DNA from: Clostridium sp. MCC353
GTDB taxonomy: Bacteria > Bacillota > Clostridia > Lachnospirales > Lachnospiraceae
Reading direction: 5' to 3'
NCBI RefSeq assembly: GCF_018785315.1
Contig: NZ_WQPN01000013.1
Coordinates: 1 to 64,000, forward strand
DNA length: 64,000 nucleotides
Shown here: one piece after another, positions 25,257-34,666 of the stretch
Layout: every line of letters starts with the position of its first letter
Numbering within the stretch: position 1 is the first letter of the stretch
Position numbers and translations under genes: made by a program
The notes under the pieces: generated by a model
Told to the model about the DNA's origin: nothing
What the model saw: the letters and a program-made list of their open reading frames with translations, nothing else
The model's database searches: none

Positions 25257-26633
25257 CTATAACAATGATGTAAATTCTTCAATACTGCTCAATTTTTCCA
25301 TGTTCCCTATGATTTCGGCCAGGTTCTTTAATTCCTCATCCGTTTTAGGAGTGAGAGCATGGCGGGCGCATGATTGTAACTTCAATTCCAGTTCTTCAAA
25401 CGATGTTTCTTTCTGAGAAATGCCTATTTCCGTATAGAAATAATGGAAATTTCCACGGCCGGTATAAATGGTCACGTCCGTATTCATGCCCTCAGCCTTT
25501 CCCCAGTTTTCATTGGCTTCGTATGTAAATTTGGAAGCCAGTTTAAGCACTTCCCGGTCCTTAAATGCCTCCGGCAAAAAGTCATCCAGCGTCACATCCC
25601 CTCTTATCAGGGCCACGGATGCGGTATAGGGTATGCTGAATTTCCCGATAATCGATGTGGTTGGGGCCTTTCTGATCTCCTCCGGCTCCATCAGCATCCG
25701 GTTCCTTTGAGAAGTGACTACATGAATCCGTTCAATCTCTTCCGGCTTAATTCCATGCTCCGCCGCCAAAGATTTCACCGCGGTTATGGCCGGGTGTGTT
25801 CCGGCGCAGCTGGGCCACAGTTTAAAGTATAAGGTTCCGGCGTAATATTTTTTTCCTAACCCTTCAACAACCCGGTCCAGACTGCAGTTATCCCTGGCGT
25901 AAGCGTGATAAAATCCCAGTTTCCCTTCCAGCGGTTCCTCAAATCCGTTTAAGCCCTTGGCGGCGATCTGGCCGCTCAGCACCGCGTTTCTGGCTGAAAA
26001 TGCTTCCCGCACCGAACGCATTACTGTTTTCGAATTGTTCATCAGTTCAGAGCTGCAGGTGGTCTGACAGAGGTTAAAGCTGAACGCGTCCACAATCTGT
26101 CTGGGCGTCAGGCCGAGCAGTTTGCAGACGGCAGCCGTCGCCCCGAAAGAGGTATAGATGGTGGGCATGTAAAACCCATATTTTTCCAGATCTTCATTGG
26201 CGCCCAGGGATATTCTGCAGGCAGTCTCACTGCCAAGCACTAAGGCTGTCAGCAGTTTTTTACCGTCCACATTTCCCAGTTTTTCCGCCACAGCCAGAGC
26301 GGCGGGGAATGTGGAGGCATTGGAATGGACCACTGCATCCATCTGGGTATCCCCGAAATCCAGGGAATGGGCCATGGCCGCATTGGCAAATGCGGCCCAG
26401 CCTGCCGGAAGTTTTTTATCAAAGCCTATAACCGTGGCTTCTCCCTTTCCCTCACTGCTGTTTTCCACCGCCAGTTCCACAAACTGACGGCAGCCGTCGC
26501 CTAAAGAAGCGGCTCCAAAAGTGATTCCCACCGCGTCTAAAATCGACTTTTTCTGTGTTTCCATCACATAGGAAGGAATGTCTTCGTAATTTGTATTCGC
26601 TATAAATTCAGCGAGTTCATAGCTGATCCCCAT
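25257..26633 (-). CDS. MmgE/PrpD family protein
   Basis: This 458-residue protein belongs to the 2-methylcitrate dehydratase/cis-aconitate decarboxylase/iminodisuccinate epimerase superfamily. It has the helical MmgE/PrpD N-terminal domain (visible at MAHSLDFGDTQMDAVVHSNASTFPAALAVAEKLG) and the small C-terminal domain. His and Asp residues in HSLDFGD and HSNAS are those used by family members on di- and tricarboxylates. It lies between GRE2 and a dicarboxylate-type permease, so it probably works before or after the radical step on a polycarboxylate. The exact reaction cannot be assigned. Confidence 0.88.
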   Translation of the reverse strand: MGISYELAEFIANTNYEDIPSYVMETQKKSILDAVGITFGAASLGDGCRQFVELAVENSSEGKGEATVIGFDKKLPAGWAAFANAAMAHSLDFGDTQMDAVVHSNASTFPAALAVAEKLGNVDGKKLLTALVLGSETACRISLGANEDLEKYGFYMPTIYTSFGATAAVCKLLGLTPRQIVDAFSFNLCQTTCSSELMNNSKTVMRSVREAFSARNAVLSGQIAAKGLNGFEEPLEGKLGFYHAYARDNCSLDRVVEGLGKKYYAGTLYFKLWPSCAGTHPAITAVKSLAAEHGIKPEEIERIHVVTSQRNRMLMEPEEIRKAPTTSIIGKFSIPYTASVALIRGDVTLDDFLPEAFKDREVLKLASKFTYEANENWGKAEGMNTDVTIYTGRGNFHYFYTEIGISQKETSFEELELKLQSCARHALTPKTDEELKNLAEIIGNMEKLSSIEEFTSLL

Positions 26634-26657
26634 ATCGTTCCTCCGTGCCTGAGCGTA

Positions 26658-26833
26658 TCTAGCGCAAATTCTGCTCTGCGTAAATTTTTCGCTGCGTAAA
26701 TTTTTCGCTGCATAAATTTTGCGCTGTGTAAATTTTGCGCTGTGTAAATTTTGCGCTGTGTAAATTTTGCGCTATGTGAATTTTTCGCAGCATAAATTCC
26801 ACGCTGCATAAATTTTATGCTGCGTAGGCACGC
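26658..26833. repeat. 16-bp tandem repeat array, about 11 units
   Basis: Units of the form CGCTGYGTAAATTTTG repeat with a strict 16-bp period (26674, 26690, 26706, 26722, 26738, 26754, 26770, 26786, 26802, 26818), with a degenerate unit before. It lies between GRE2 and PrpD and merges at its right end into the multi-hairpin repeat at 26821. There is no unique spacer between units, so it is not CRISPR. Confidence 0.92.
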
Positions 26834-26890
26834 GGTGAGAATTTCAGATCCTCAGCCGCGATTCCCATTTGTGGCTCCATCACAAATAGG
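26821..26890. repeat. Multi-hairpin intergenic repeat, copy A (truncated)
   Basis: It contains the hairpins GAGAATTTCAGATCCTC and ATTTGTGGCTCCATCACAAAT. Copies B (45052) and C (63283) share both hairpins plus a third that is missing here. It follows the GRE2 stop codon within a few bases and may act as its 3' structure. Confidence 0.85.
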
Positions 26891-26894
26891 GTTC

Positions 26895-29294
26895 TTACCA
26901 GTTATGTCCCATACGGTTGATCACTTCATCCTGAATGGATTCCGGAAGCCTTGTGAAGTAAGCGCTGTATCCGGCAACTCTCACCACCAGCTCAGAATGC
27001 TCATCCGGGTTGACTTTCGCATCTTCCATCTCTTCCTTATCCACAATATTGAACTGGACGTGCTTACCGCCGTGGGTCAGATAGGTCTTAATCACCCCTG
27101 CCAGTTTTTCCAGGTCTTCTTCGCTCTTCATGGCGCTTGGATGGAATTTCATATTCATCAGAGTACCCTGATAGAGATCCTGATTTACCTTCATAGCGCT
27201 CTGGAATACTGCCAGAGGTCCGTGGATATCCTGGCCGTGATCCGGTGACAGGGAGGCGTCCGCAAGGATTTCCCCGCCTTTCCGTCCGTCTGCGGTAGCC
27301 CCTGTTACGGCTCCGCCCGGCTGATGGGCTGAAATGGAAATGGCGTTGGGCTGCAGGCTTCCGCCATAGGCGCAGGGCAGGTTCAGGCAGGCTTTCGCGT
27401 GATTATCATATACTTCTGCCACAAGGGAATCCACATAATCATCGTTGTTGCCGTATTTAGGCGCATCCTTAAAGTCTTTCTGCATCTCTTCATATCCCAC
27501 CCAGTCTGCGTCCAAAGCGGCTAAAAGCTGGGCCATGGTATATTTTTTCTCTTCATAGATGAGTTTTTTGATGGCTGCCAGGGCATTTCCGGTGTTCACG
27601 CCGCCCACGGCTCCCAGCACCGCTCCATTTTCAAAATCAAAGGTCCGGTTAAACATATCTTTTCCGGCTTTTACCCCGTCTTTCATCAGTGCGGAACGGA
27701 AAACATCCGGGAACAGCTCGCGCTCTGCTATTAATTCCACATTGATTCTCTCGTTGGCCATTTCCATCAGATATGCAACCTGTTTGAAGACCGCTTCTTT
27801 AAATTCCTCAAATGTCTCCATTTTGGTCACATCGCCGGTCTTCATGCCGACGGTCTCTTTCGTAAAGCGGCAGTATCCGTCATGCAGACAGATATCCATG
27901 GCCTGGGGAATGATGAAGAATACCGCAACCTGGGTACGGGTGACTGCCTGTACATTGCCGTCCACGCAGCCGGTCGCACAGTAGTCCCGGGCTGTCTCCA
28001 AAGGAAGGCCGCCATTGGTAAAGAATTTTATGTAACTGTTGTCGCCGATAAACGCGGGCAGGCCCAAACCGCTCTTAACCACTTCCAATGCCTTCACCAG
28101 AAACTCCATAGGGCTGTTTTCATGGACGCGGACCGTCAGAGTGTGGTGGGGCAGATGGGTATCCAGGGCCGCATCCAAAAGAAGGTAGCTCAGTTCATTG
28201 GTAGCGTCGGTGCCGTCCGCTTTCACGCCTCCGATGGTCCAGTTGTACCATTTTGCCATTCCGGCATTTTTCGCCCGGTTGGCCTTTCCGGAAACGCGGT
28301 TGATCTTCATCACCTTACAGCGCATGATTTCCAGGATTTCCAGCACTTCATCTCTGTTGATTCTGCCTTCGTCCATATCCTTTTTGAAATAAGGATACAT
28401 AAACTGGTCGAACCGTCCGCCCGTAGACGTTGGGGATGGACATACCATCAGGAAACTAAACCAGAAGGACTGCATGGCTTCCCGGAATGTCTCCGCCGGT
28501 TCATAGGGGACTTTACGGCAGATCCGTGCCATTTCAAGCAGTTCCGCTTTTCTCTTTTCGTTCTCTTCTTCTCCGGCCATCTTCTCAGCCAGATCCGCAT
28601 ACCTGTTGGCAAAACGCACCCAGGCTTCAAATACAATGATCACACCTTCCCAGAAATAACGTTTTTCCAGGGAATCGGCAGAATCATAGCGAAGGTCTTC
28701 CAGACACTGCTTCGCTTCTTCAATAATTCCCTTTGCACCGTCTTTCAGCACTCTGGCAAAATCAACGGCCACCAATGAAAATCCAGGGCCAAGGCCGTAT
28801 CCGGACATGGCAAACCCGCCGCCTGATCCGCCGGATTTATCTTTCCATGGAGGCAGAATGCAGCCGGATTTCATAAACGGCCAGAGCCGGTCATTCTGTC
28901 CCAGGCTCTTTCCCATGGTCTCCACCAGATTGCTGTTTAAGCTGTTCCCTGAGAAGCGTTCATTTAAGCGGTACAGCTCTTCTTCATCTTCCGGGCTTAT
29001 GGTATAGATTTCACTTTTGAGGGATTCCACCTCATCTTTGGTCCATACGCCGTATTCATACTGCATTTCCAGTCCAAAAGGTTTGCTGGCGCCGGAACCG
29101 CAGAGCAGGTCGTCGTCTTCGATGAAAATGGTAATGTTATCCAGAATATGCGCGTGCAGTTTGGATCTTCTGATCAGCATGGGTTCCCCGCCGGTCTGCT
29201 CCAAAGATTCATTGGCCAGACGGAACAGCTCCACACACAGTGGATATTTGCTGATTTTCAGGCTCTCTTTCATCCGTGTTACCCGTTCATTCAT
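26895..29294 (-). CDS. Glycyl radical enzyme GRE2 (unassigned subfamily, GCVD active-site loop)
   Basis: This glycyl radical enzyme is 799 residues when started at the ATG at 29294, which follows GGAGGAATTTT; a longer frame adds 18 unconserved residues. The glycyl loop is RVAGYSAYF (Gly775). The active-site Cys443 is in TGCVDGNVQAVTR, with Asp445 in the place normally held by Glu. The segment after it (GNVQAVTR) departs from the NLPGKSR/NIPGKSR of GRE1 and GRE3, so its substrate may differ. PHHTLTVRV and ILPPWKDK are shared with GRE1. No activase gene adjoins it; PrpD and a permease follow. It should depend on an activase from module 1 or 3. Confidence 0.92.
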   Translation of the reverse strand: MNERVTRMKESLKISKYPLCVELFRLANESLEQTGGEPMLIRRSKLHAHILDNITIFIEDDDLLCGSGASKPFGLEMQYEYGVWTKDEVESLKSEIYTISPEDEEELYRLNERFSGNSLNSNLVETMGKSLGQNDRLWPFMKSGCILPPWKDKSGGSGGGFAMSGYGLGPGFSLVAVDFARVLKDGAKGIIEEAKQCLEDLRYDSADSLEKRYFWEGVIIVFEAWVRFANRYADLAEKMAGEEENEKRKAELLEMARICRKVPYEPAETFREAMQSFWFSFLMVCPSPTSTGGRFDQFMYPYFKKDMDEGRINRDEVLEILEIMRCKVMKINRVSGKANRAKNAGMAKWYNWTIGGVKADGTDATNELSYLLLDAALDTHLPHHTLTVRVHENSPMEFLVKALEVVKSGLGLPAFIGDNSYIKFFTNGGLPLETARDYCATGCVDGNVQAVTRTQVAVFFIIPQAMDICLHDGYCRFTKETVGMKTGDVTKMETFEEFKEAVFKQVAYLMEMANERINVELIAERELFPDVFRSALMKDGVKAGKDMFNRTFDFENGAVLGAVGGVNTGNALAAIKKLIYEEKKYTMAQLLAALDADWVGYEEMQKDFKDAPKYGNNDDYVDSLVAEVYDNHAKACLNLPCAYGGSLQPNAISISAHQPGGAVTGATADGRKGGEILADASLSPDHGQDIHGPLAVFQSAMKVNQDLYQGTLMNMKFHPSAMKSEEDLEKLAGVIKTYLTHGGKHVQFNIVDKEEMEDAKVNPDEHSELVVRVAGYSAYFTRLPESIQDEVINRMGHNW

Positions 29295-29435
29295 AAAATT
29301 CCTCCATTCTACATATCCCTGTCTGAATTTTGACAGAGATGCTCTCATGTTTGCTTGTTAATTTTTTATTGATCATATCATTTCAGGTAAACATCAACAA
29401 TATTTTCACTTTTATTCGTACGAATCTATGCGTAA

Positions 29436-29465
29436 TGCACATTTCATTTTTTTAACCTTGTGCAC
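29436..29465. promoter_or_regulatory. TGCACA/TGTGCAC half-sites between GRE2 and regulator 2
   Basis: TGCACA (29436-29441) and TTGTGCAC (29458-29465) occur in the 296-bp A+T-rich gap between the divergent genes. The same core appears in the gaps beside regulators 3 and 4, so it may be the binding element for the PucR-type proteins. Confidence 0.4.
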
Positions 29466-29590
29466 GGATTCCATTTTATCTTGCTTAATTTTCTTTTATT
29501 TTGTAAACTATATGGACAGGGTACGGGCGATTCGGCCACATTAAAGGGAGCGCGGCGGTCTGCGCCGGCAGAAACAGAGAGGGGTTTTAT

Positions 29591-31171
29591 ATGCTGGACA
29601 TCAACTATATTATTCAGGCCTTGGATAAGACAATCTTGGAAAAACAGATCGGATTTCAGAACTTAAAAGATGTGGAGGGCATTATACTTTTAAAAAATCA
29701 GAAAAAGCTGCTTGGCAGTTATCTGTATGTGGGCAGTTATTCCGATGGGCTCCGGCTCCTCAAAACCTGCCCTTTTACAGCCCCGGTGACCATGTTTTTA
29801 TCGGCGGAGGATGTGAATAATACCGCCCTTTCATCCTGCGGACAGCATAATGTGATCATTTCCACCCTGGATCTCATTGATATTTATAACAGGATCAACC
29901 TGGTTTTACAGAATTACCGCCACTGGACTTCTTCACTGATGAAAGCGCTTTGTACCGGGCAGAAACTGCCCCAGATCGTGAACATGGCGTCTGAAATGAT
30001 ACGTTCCCAGATTTTTGTCCTCAATTCCGGTTATAAGGTGATTGCCGGAAGCCAATTCCTCTATTTCGAAGAACCCTTGAGCCGGGAACTGGATAAAAAC
30101 AACTGGCTTTCCTATGAAAGCTCTTTGCTTCTTTCAAACCCGCGTCATATCAAGGAACAGTCTGACCGCTATAAACTGATCACACAGGGAGGATTCCAAT
30201 ACCATCTTTATGAAATCAAACACCATTCCTGCGTGCTTGCAACCGTATTTTTGGCCGAAAATCCGCAGTCAAAAGGCATCGATCTGAAGAATCTTTTAAT
30301 TGAATTGTCGAATACCATCACCAATTTCCTGTTAAACGACCAGGAGGCCGTCCTGGAGCAAAATGCCCTTTGCGCCGCATTTATCAAGGATATCGTGGAG
30401 GAGAAACTGGCGGAACCGGTGGAAATCCAAAACAGAATCCGTTTTCTGCCAAATCCTTTGGAAGCCTTCTGCTGCGTGGTGCTGATCACCTTTGACCCCG
30501 TACAGCTTCCCGATCCGCCTTTCAGCTACATCATGCAGCAGTTGGAGGAAATTTTTGTACATACCAATATGGCGGTCTACCAAAATGATATCGTCATCCT
30601 TCATACCCAGGAAGGGCGTCCCCAGGCGTCCATGGATTTTGACTACGAAAAGCTGGATGAGCTTCTAAAGCGCTACCACGCCTATGCGGGAGTCAGCAAC
30701 GCGTCCCGCCACCGGGTCAGAATCCGCACCATGTATATGATCGCTTCGGCCACCATCCGTTTGGGGCGGGCGCTGCGCAGGGAATCCCTTCCCGAGCGTA
30801 TTTTTTCTTATGAGGATTACAGCATGTACTACATTGTAGACCTCTGCGCCAAGCAGTATATGGAAGACCATCATCATGATGACCTGATCTACCTGATTCA
30901 CCCTTCCATCATCAAGATCTGCCGCTATGACGCCTCCCATAAGACCAATTTAAGGGATGTGCTCTTCTTCTATCTGCTCTGCGGATGCAGTTTAAACCGG
31001 ACTGCCCAAATCATGTATATGCACAGAAATACGGTGCTCAATAAGCTGAATAAAATCAACGAAATTGCGGAAATACCATTGGAGGACGGATATACGCAGC
31101 AGCGTATGATCATGTCCTGCCTCATAATGCGTTATTACGAGGACTATATGCACATGACCATACGCTTGTAA
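29591..31171 (+). CDS. PucR/CdaR-type transcriptional regulator 2
   Basis: The 526-residue regulator has a C-terminal PucR-type helix-turn-helix: RDVLFFYLLCGCSLNRTAQIMYMHRNTVLNKLNKINEI (about residues 457-495). The N-terminal ~120 residues (with GSYLYVGSYSDGLRLL) align with the other three regulators in the window. The ATG follows GAGAGGGG. It is divergent from GRE2, the probable target, and convergent with the module 3 activase, from which it is separated by a terminator. Confidence 0.88.
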   Translation: MLDINYIIQALDKTILEKQIGFQNLKDVEGIILLKNQKKLLGSYLYVGSYSDGLRLLKTCPFTAPVTMFLSAEDVNNTALSSCGQHNVIISTLDLIDIYNRINLVLQNYRHWTSSLMKALCTGQKLPQIVNMASEMIRSQIFVLNSGYKVIAGSQFLYFEEPLSRELDKNNWLSYESSLLLSNPRHIKEQSDRYKLITQGGFQYHLYEIKHHSCVLATVFLAENPQSKGIDLKNLLIELSNTITNFLLNDQEAVLEQNALCAAFIKDIVEEKLAEPVEIQNRIRFLPNPLEAFCCVVLITFDPVQLPDPPFSYIMQQLEEIFVHTNMAVYQNDIVILHTQEGRPQASMDFDYEKLDELLKRYHAYAGVSNASRHRVRIRTMYMIASATIRLGRALRRESLPERIFSYEDYSMYYIVDLCAKQYMEDHHHDDLIYLIHPSIIKICRYDASHKTNLRDVLFFYLLCGCSLNRTAQIMYMHRNTVLNKLNKINEIAEIPLEDGYTQQRMIMSCLIMRYYEDYMHMTIRL

Positions 31172-31232
31172 TGGTTTTTCCCTATTAATTTTTCTTTATA
31201 GTTTATGGCCGATTGTTTTTGCCAATTGTTAA

Positions 31233-31268
31233 CGGCCCCGCTGGAGAACCCAGCAGGGGCCGCCCTTT
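31233..31268 (+). terminator. Terminator after regulator 2
   Basis: CGGCCCCGCTG pairs with CAGCAGGGGCCG (one bulge), followed by CCCTTTTG. It separates convergent genes. The T run favours the plus direction. Confidence 0.75.
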
Positions 31269-31271
31269 TGC

Positions 31272-32216
31272 TCAGACGCTTCCGCCCACCTGAACATTGC
31301 GGACATGAGAAGCTGCAAGCTGCCGCAGCTCTTCCATCCTCTCTTTGGACGGAGCTTTCATATTCAGAATGGAAGTCCTGCCCAGACTTTCATTTTTTGC
31401 TTCTCCCAGATTGTGATAGGGAAGCAGATGGACGGGCACTTCCGGCCCCAGTTCTTCAGCCGTGAACCGGGCCGTCGCCTCGATATTTTCCCGGGAATCG
31501 TTGCAGCCCGGAATCACAGGCACCCTTATAATGGCGGGCACTTTCAGGTCCCGGCAGATATGGCGGATATTTTCGAGGATTTCTTCATTGGGCACTCCGG
31601 TCAGCTCCTTATGACGGGCGGAATCCATATGTTTGATGTCCAAAAGGCCCAGATCCACATGGGCGAACACCCGGTCTATGGTTTCCCTTGAAGCGAAACT
31701 GCAGGTTTCGATCGCCGTGTGGATGCCCTGTTTTTGGCACTCTCTCAACAGGCTTTCGGCAAAATCCGGGTGCATCAGGGCCTCGCCGCCGCTGATGGTC
31801 ATCCCGCCGCCGGAACTGTCGTAAAAGATCTTATCTTCCGCCACCCGTTTTAACACCTCTTCCACCGACATGTCTTTTCCGGCTGTTTCCCGGGCTTCAG
31901 AGGGACACACATCCGTACATAATCCGCAGGATATACAAAGGCTGCGGTCTGTTTTGGCCCATGCCTTACCCTCCGAAAGCTCCATCTGCACTGCCTTTTG
32001 CGGACAGACGCCAAGGCATCTGCCGCAGCCGGTACATTTATTCTTATAGTACATCAATTGCGGGCGGGGAGAATTGGATTCCGGGTTCTGGCACCACAGG
32101 CAGTTTAAGGGGCATCCTTTCACAAATACCGTGGTCCGTATGCCCGGACCGTCGTGGATGCAGTAGCCCTGGATGTTGAACACTGGGGCGGTAATCCGCA
32201 GGGGTTCTTCCTTCAT
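31272..32216 (-). CDS. Glycyl radical enzyme activating enzyme (radical SAM), module 3
   Basis: The 314-residue activase has radical-SAM cysteines 35, 39 and 42 in CPLNCLWC and a two-cluster ferredoxin insert (Cys61/64/67/71 and Cys84/87/90/94). HDGPGIRT and SGGGMTISGGEAL are family signatures. The start at 32216 was chosen after AAGGTCAAGG; a further in-frame start lies 12 codons upstream. It follows GRE3 by about 50 bp and should activate it. It is similar throughout to the module 1 activase, so either could also serve GRE2, which has none. Confidence 0.93.
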   Translation of the reverse strand: MKEEPLRITAPVFNIQGYCIHDGPGIRTTVFVKGCPLNCLWCQNPESNSPRPQLMYYKNKCTGCGRCLGVCPQKAVQMELSEGKAWAKTDRSLCISCGLCTDVCPSEARETAGKDMSVEEVLKRVAEDKIFYDSSGGGMTISGGEALMHPDFAESLLRECQKQGIHTAIETCSFASRETIDRVFAHVDLGLLDIKHMDSARHKELTGVPNEEILENIRHICRDLKVPAIIRVPVIPGCNDSRENIEATARFTAEELGPEVPVHLLPYHNLGEAKNESLGRTSILNMKAPSKERMEELRQLAASHVRNVQVGGSV

Positions 32217-32266
32217 TCCTTGACCTTCTCCTTCCTTTAACAGATTCTGCATGATCCAATCTGTTT

Positions 32267-34666
32267 TTAAAGCTTTTGTTCCGATCTCTTGATGATCTCA
32301 TTCTGAACCGCCGGAGTTAAAATCGTGAAATAAGTGCTGTATCCGGCAACCCGTACCACCAGGTCTTTATACTCTTTTGGCGTGATCTGGGCTTTTTTCA
32401 GGGTTTCGTTGGAAACCACATTGAACTGAACCTGTTTTCCGCCGTTTAACAGATAGGTTTTCACCAGGTTTGACAATTTCATGATGTCCGGTTCCGTTTC
32501 CAGAGAAGATGGAAGCATTTTCATGTTCAGCAGGGTCGCCTGGAATTCGGACTGGTTGATCTTCATCGCGCTTCTGAACACCGCAGTAGGGCCGTTCACA
32601 TCCGTGCCCTGGGCCGGTGACATGGTTCCGTCGGCCAGCGTTTCACCGGCTGATCTTCCGTCCGGTGTGGCACAGGTATAAGCTCCGCCTGGCGCATGGG
32701 CGGTAATAGAAATTCCCGTCACTTTTGGCGGAACTCCGTAAATCGTAGTCAATTTGAGAGCGCTTTCAGCCCAGAAATGATACAGTTCTCCGGCGATCTG
32801 ATCCACATATTCGATGCCATTGCCGTATTTCGGCGCTTCCGCACACATTTTATGTATCTCTTCATATCCTTCCCAGTTGGCTTCAATGGCGTTATAGAGT
32901 TCTTCCATGGTGAACTTCTTCTCTTCAAACACCAGTTTCTTGACTGCCGCCAGGGAATTGGCTGCGTTGATCATTCCAACCGGGTTGAGTACGGCTGAGT
33001 TTTCGTATTTCATCTTTCTGTCATTGATATCCCGGCCGGAGGAAATTCCTTCGTAAGCGAACGCGGAATGAACCACATCGCACTGGGTTTCCCTTGTCAG
33101 GGAATTGAGGATGTTGTGTTCTTCGTTGTACATGGACTGGAAATAAGCCAGTTGGATTTTAAATGCCTCCAGGAATTCTTCATAGGTTTTAAAGTCCTTC
33201 ATTTCGCCGGTTTTCGGGCCCAACTGCTCGCCGGTCGTTGTGAGAACGCCGTTATGCATGGTGATATCCAGCACCTTCGGCACGATGAACATGCCAATAG
33301 CGCCGATTCTGGATTTTCCGGGAATATTTAAGTCCAGGCATCCTGACAGGGCGAAGGAACGGGCTGTCTCAATATCCATTCCCGGCTCCATCATGACGGT
33401 GGAAATATAGTTATCTTCCGATATAAATGCAGGCATACCGATTCCGGTTCTGACCAGTTCCATGCCCTTTTTCATCAGTTCGTCCGGGGTATCTTTTCCT
33501 ACCCGGATAGTGATGGTAAACTGGGGCGTCTGAATCTCCTGGGCCGCCTCCAAAACCATATAGGAAATGTCATTGGTCGCATCTTTTCCCGTCTTGGGAT
33601 CGCAGCCGCCGATCACCGCATTGTGCCATCTGGCCATTCCCGCCCATTTGGAACGCTGGGCCTTGCCGCCGGAGACGAAGTTGAACTGCATGATTTTAAT
33701 TCTCAGGCATTCGATCAGTTCCAGAGCCTGGTCGTGGTCAATGGTCCCTTCTTCCAGCTCCTTTTTATAATAGGGATACATGAACTGGTCAAACCGTCCA
33801 AGCGGGGTGGTTCCGTGGGCGACCATCATCCAGTAGAACCAGAAATTCTGAATGGCATCCCGGAAGTTTCTGGACGGATTCTCAGCAATCCAGTGGCAGG
33901 TATCCGCCATGCGGAGCAGTTCTTTTTTTCTCTCCTCAGAAGAGGTTTCCTCCGCCTTCTTTTCACAGGCCTCTCCGTAACGGTGATACATCCTTACCAT
34001 GGCTTCGAGAGCGATGATGACAGCCCTGTAGTAATCGGCCTGTATAAAAGATTCTTTATCGTTATACCGCACAGCCTCCAATGCCTCTTTTGCCTCATTC
34101 AGCGTCTTTGAAATTCCCTCATTGATGATTTTTTCATAGTCCGGGATAAACAGGGAATAGCCGATTCCAAGGCCCCAGCCGAACCCGGCTCCGCCCTGTC
34201 CTCTTCCTTTTTTCCTGTCCTGCCACGGCGGGCAGAGAACGCCAGAACGGATAAATCCCCACATCCGGTCACCGTCGTAGAAACGGCCCTGCCATTCGTT
34301 CATGGTACGACCTTTATCGTTCCAGAATTCGTCACATTCTCTCCATTTTTTCCTGTCCTCATCGCTGATTTCCACGATTCCGTCCTTTAAAAATTCATCG
34401 AAATCCTCATCCGGCCAGGCCGGCCCCCATACCATTCCTTCCATTCCGTTGGGTTTTGCGGCCACATTTCCGACGATCAGTTCGTCGTCGTCCACGTAGA
34501 TCGTTCTCTTGTCCAGGTAATCAGCCGTGGCATAGGCCCGCTGGAGGATCATGGGAAGTCCCTCATGTTTTTCAATGGATTCCTTATAGAGAAGGGGTTT
34601 TTCGATGCAGATTTGCAGTTTGCCGTTGTTGATCTGGGAATACATGCGTTTGATTCGGTCCGTCAT
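32267..34666 (-). CDS. Glycyl radical enzyme GRE3 (unassigned subfamily, GCLD active-site loop)
   Basis: The third 799-residue GRE has the glycyl loop RVAGYSTYF (Gly775) and active-site Cys443 in SGCLDLNIPGKSR, with Asp445. It is the most diverged of the three: PQFTITIRV replaces PHHT-TVRV, CPPWQDRKKGRGQGG replaces the LPPWKDK stretch, and the region around residues 75-135 is unlike GRE1/2. The NIPGKSR segment resembles GRE1 more than GRE2. The ATG follows AGGACAGGAAAC. It is followed by its activase and is divergent from regulator 3. No permease is present in this module, so its substrate may come from another pathway in the cell. Confidence 0.92.
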   Translation of the reverse strand: MTDRIKRMYSQINNGKLQICIEKPLLYKESIEKHEGLPMILQRAYATADYLDKRTIYVDDDELIVGNVAAKPNGMEGMVWGPAWPDEDFDEFLKDGIVEISDEDRKKWRECDEFWNDKGRTMNEWQGRFYDGDRMWGFIRSGVLCPPWQDRKKGRGQGGAGFGWGLGIGYSLFIPDYEKIINEGISKTLNEAKEALEAVRYNDKESFIQADYYRAVIIALEAMVRMYHRYGEACEKKAEETSSEERKKELLRMADTCHWIAENPSRNFRDAIQNFWFYWMMVAHGTTPLGRFDQFMYPYYKKELEEGTIDHDQALELIECLRIKIMQFNFVSGGKAQRSKWAGMARWHNAVIGGCDPKTGKDATNDISYMVLEAAQEIQTPQFTITIRVGKDTPDELMKKGMELVRTGIGMPAFISEDNYISTVMMEPGMDIETARSFALSGCLDLNIPGKSRIGAIGMFIVPKVLDITMHNGVLTTTGEQLGPKTGEMKDFKTYEEFLEAFKIQLAYFQSMYNEEHNILNSLTRETQCDVVHSAFAYEGISSGRDINDRKMKYENSAVLNPVGMINAANSLAAVKKLVFEEKKFTMEELYNAIEANWEGYEEIHKMCAEAPKYGNGIEYVDQIAGELYHFWAESALKLTTIYGVPPKVTGISITAHAPGGAYTCATPDGRSAGETLADGTMSPAQGTDVNGPTAVFRSAMKINQSEFQATLLNMKMLPSSLETEPDIMKLSNLVKTYLLNGGKQVQFNVVSNETLKKAQITPKEYKDLVVRVAGYSTYFTILTPAVQNEIIKRSEQKL

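Noticed and set aside
26600-26809. 69-residue frame rich in repeated KNLHSAKF-like units
   Set aside because: It is the translation of the 16-bp tandem array, with no upstream ribosome-binding site.
26658-26833. Possible CRISPR array
   Set aside because: Units are contiguous 16-mers with no unique spacers, and no cas genes are present.
5370-34666. Assignment of the GREs as benzylsuccinate-type synthases or 4-hydroxyphenylacetate decarboxylases
   Set aside because: There are no small subunits of either type in the window, and the GCxD loop does not match the motifs I remember for those enzymes.
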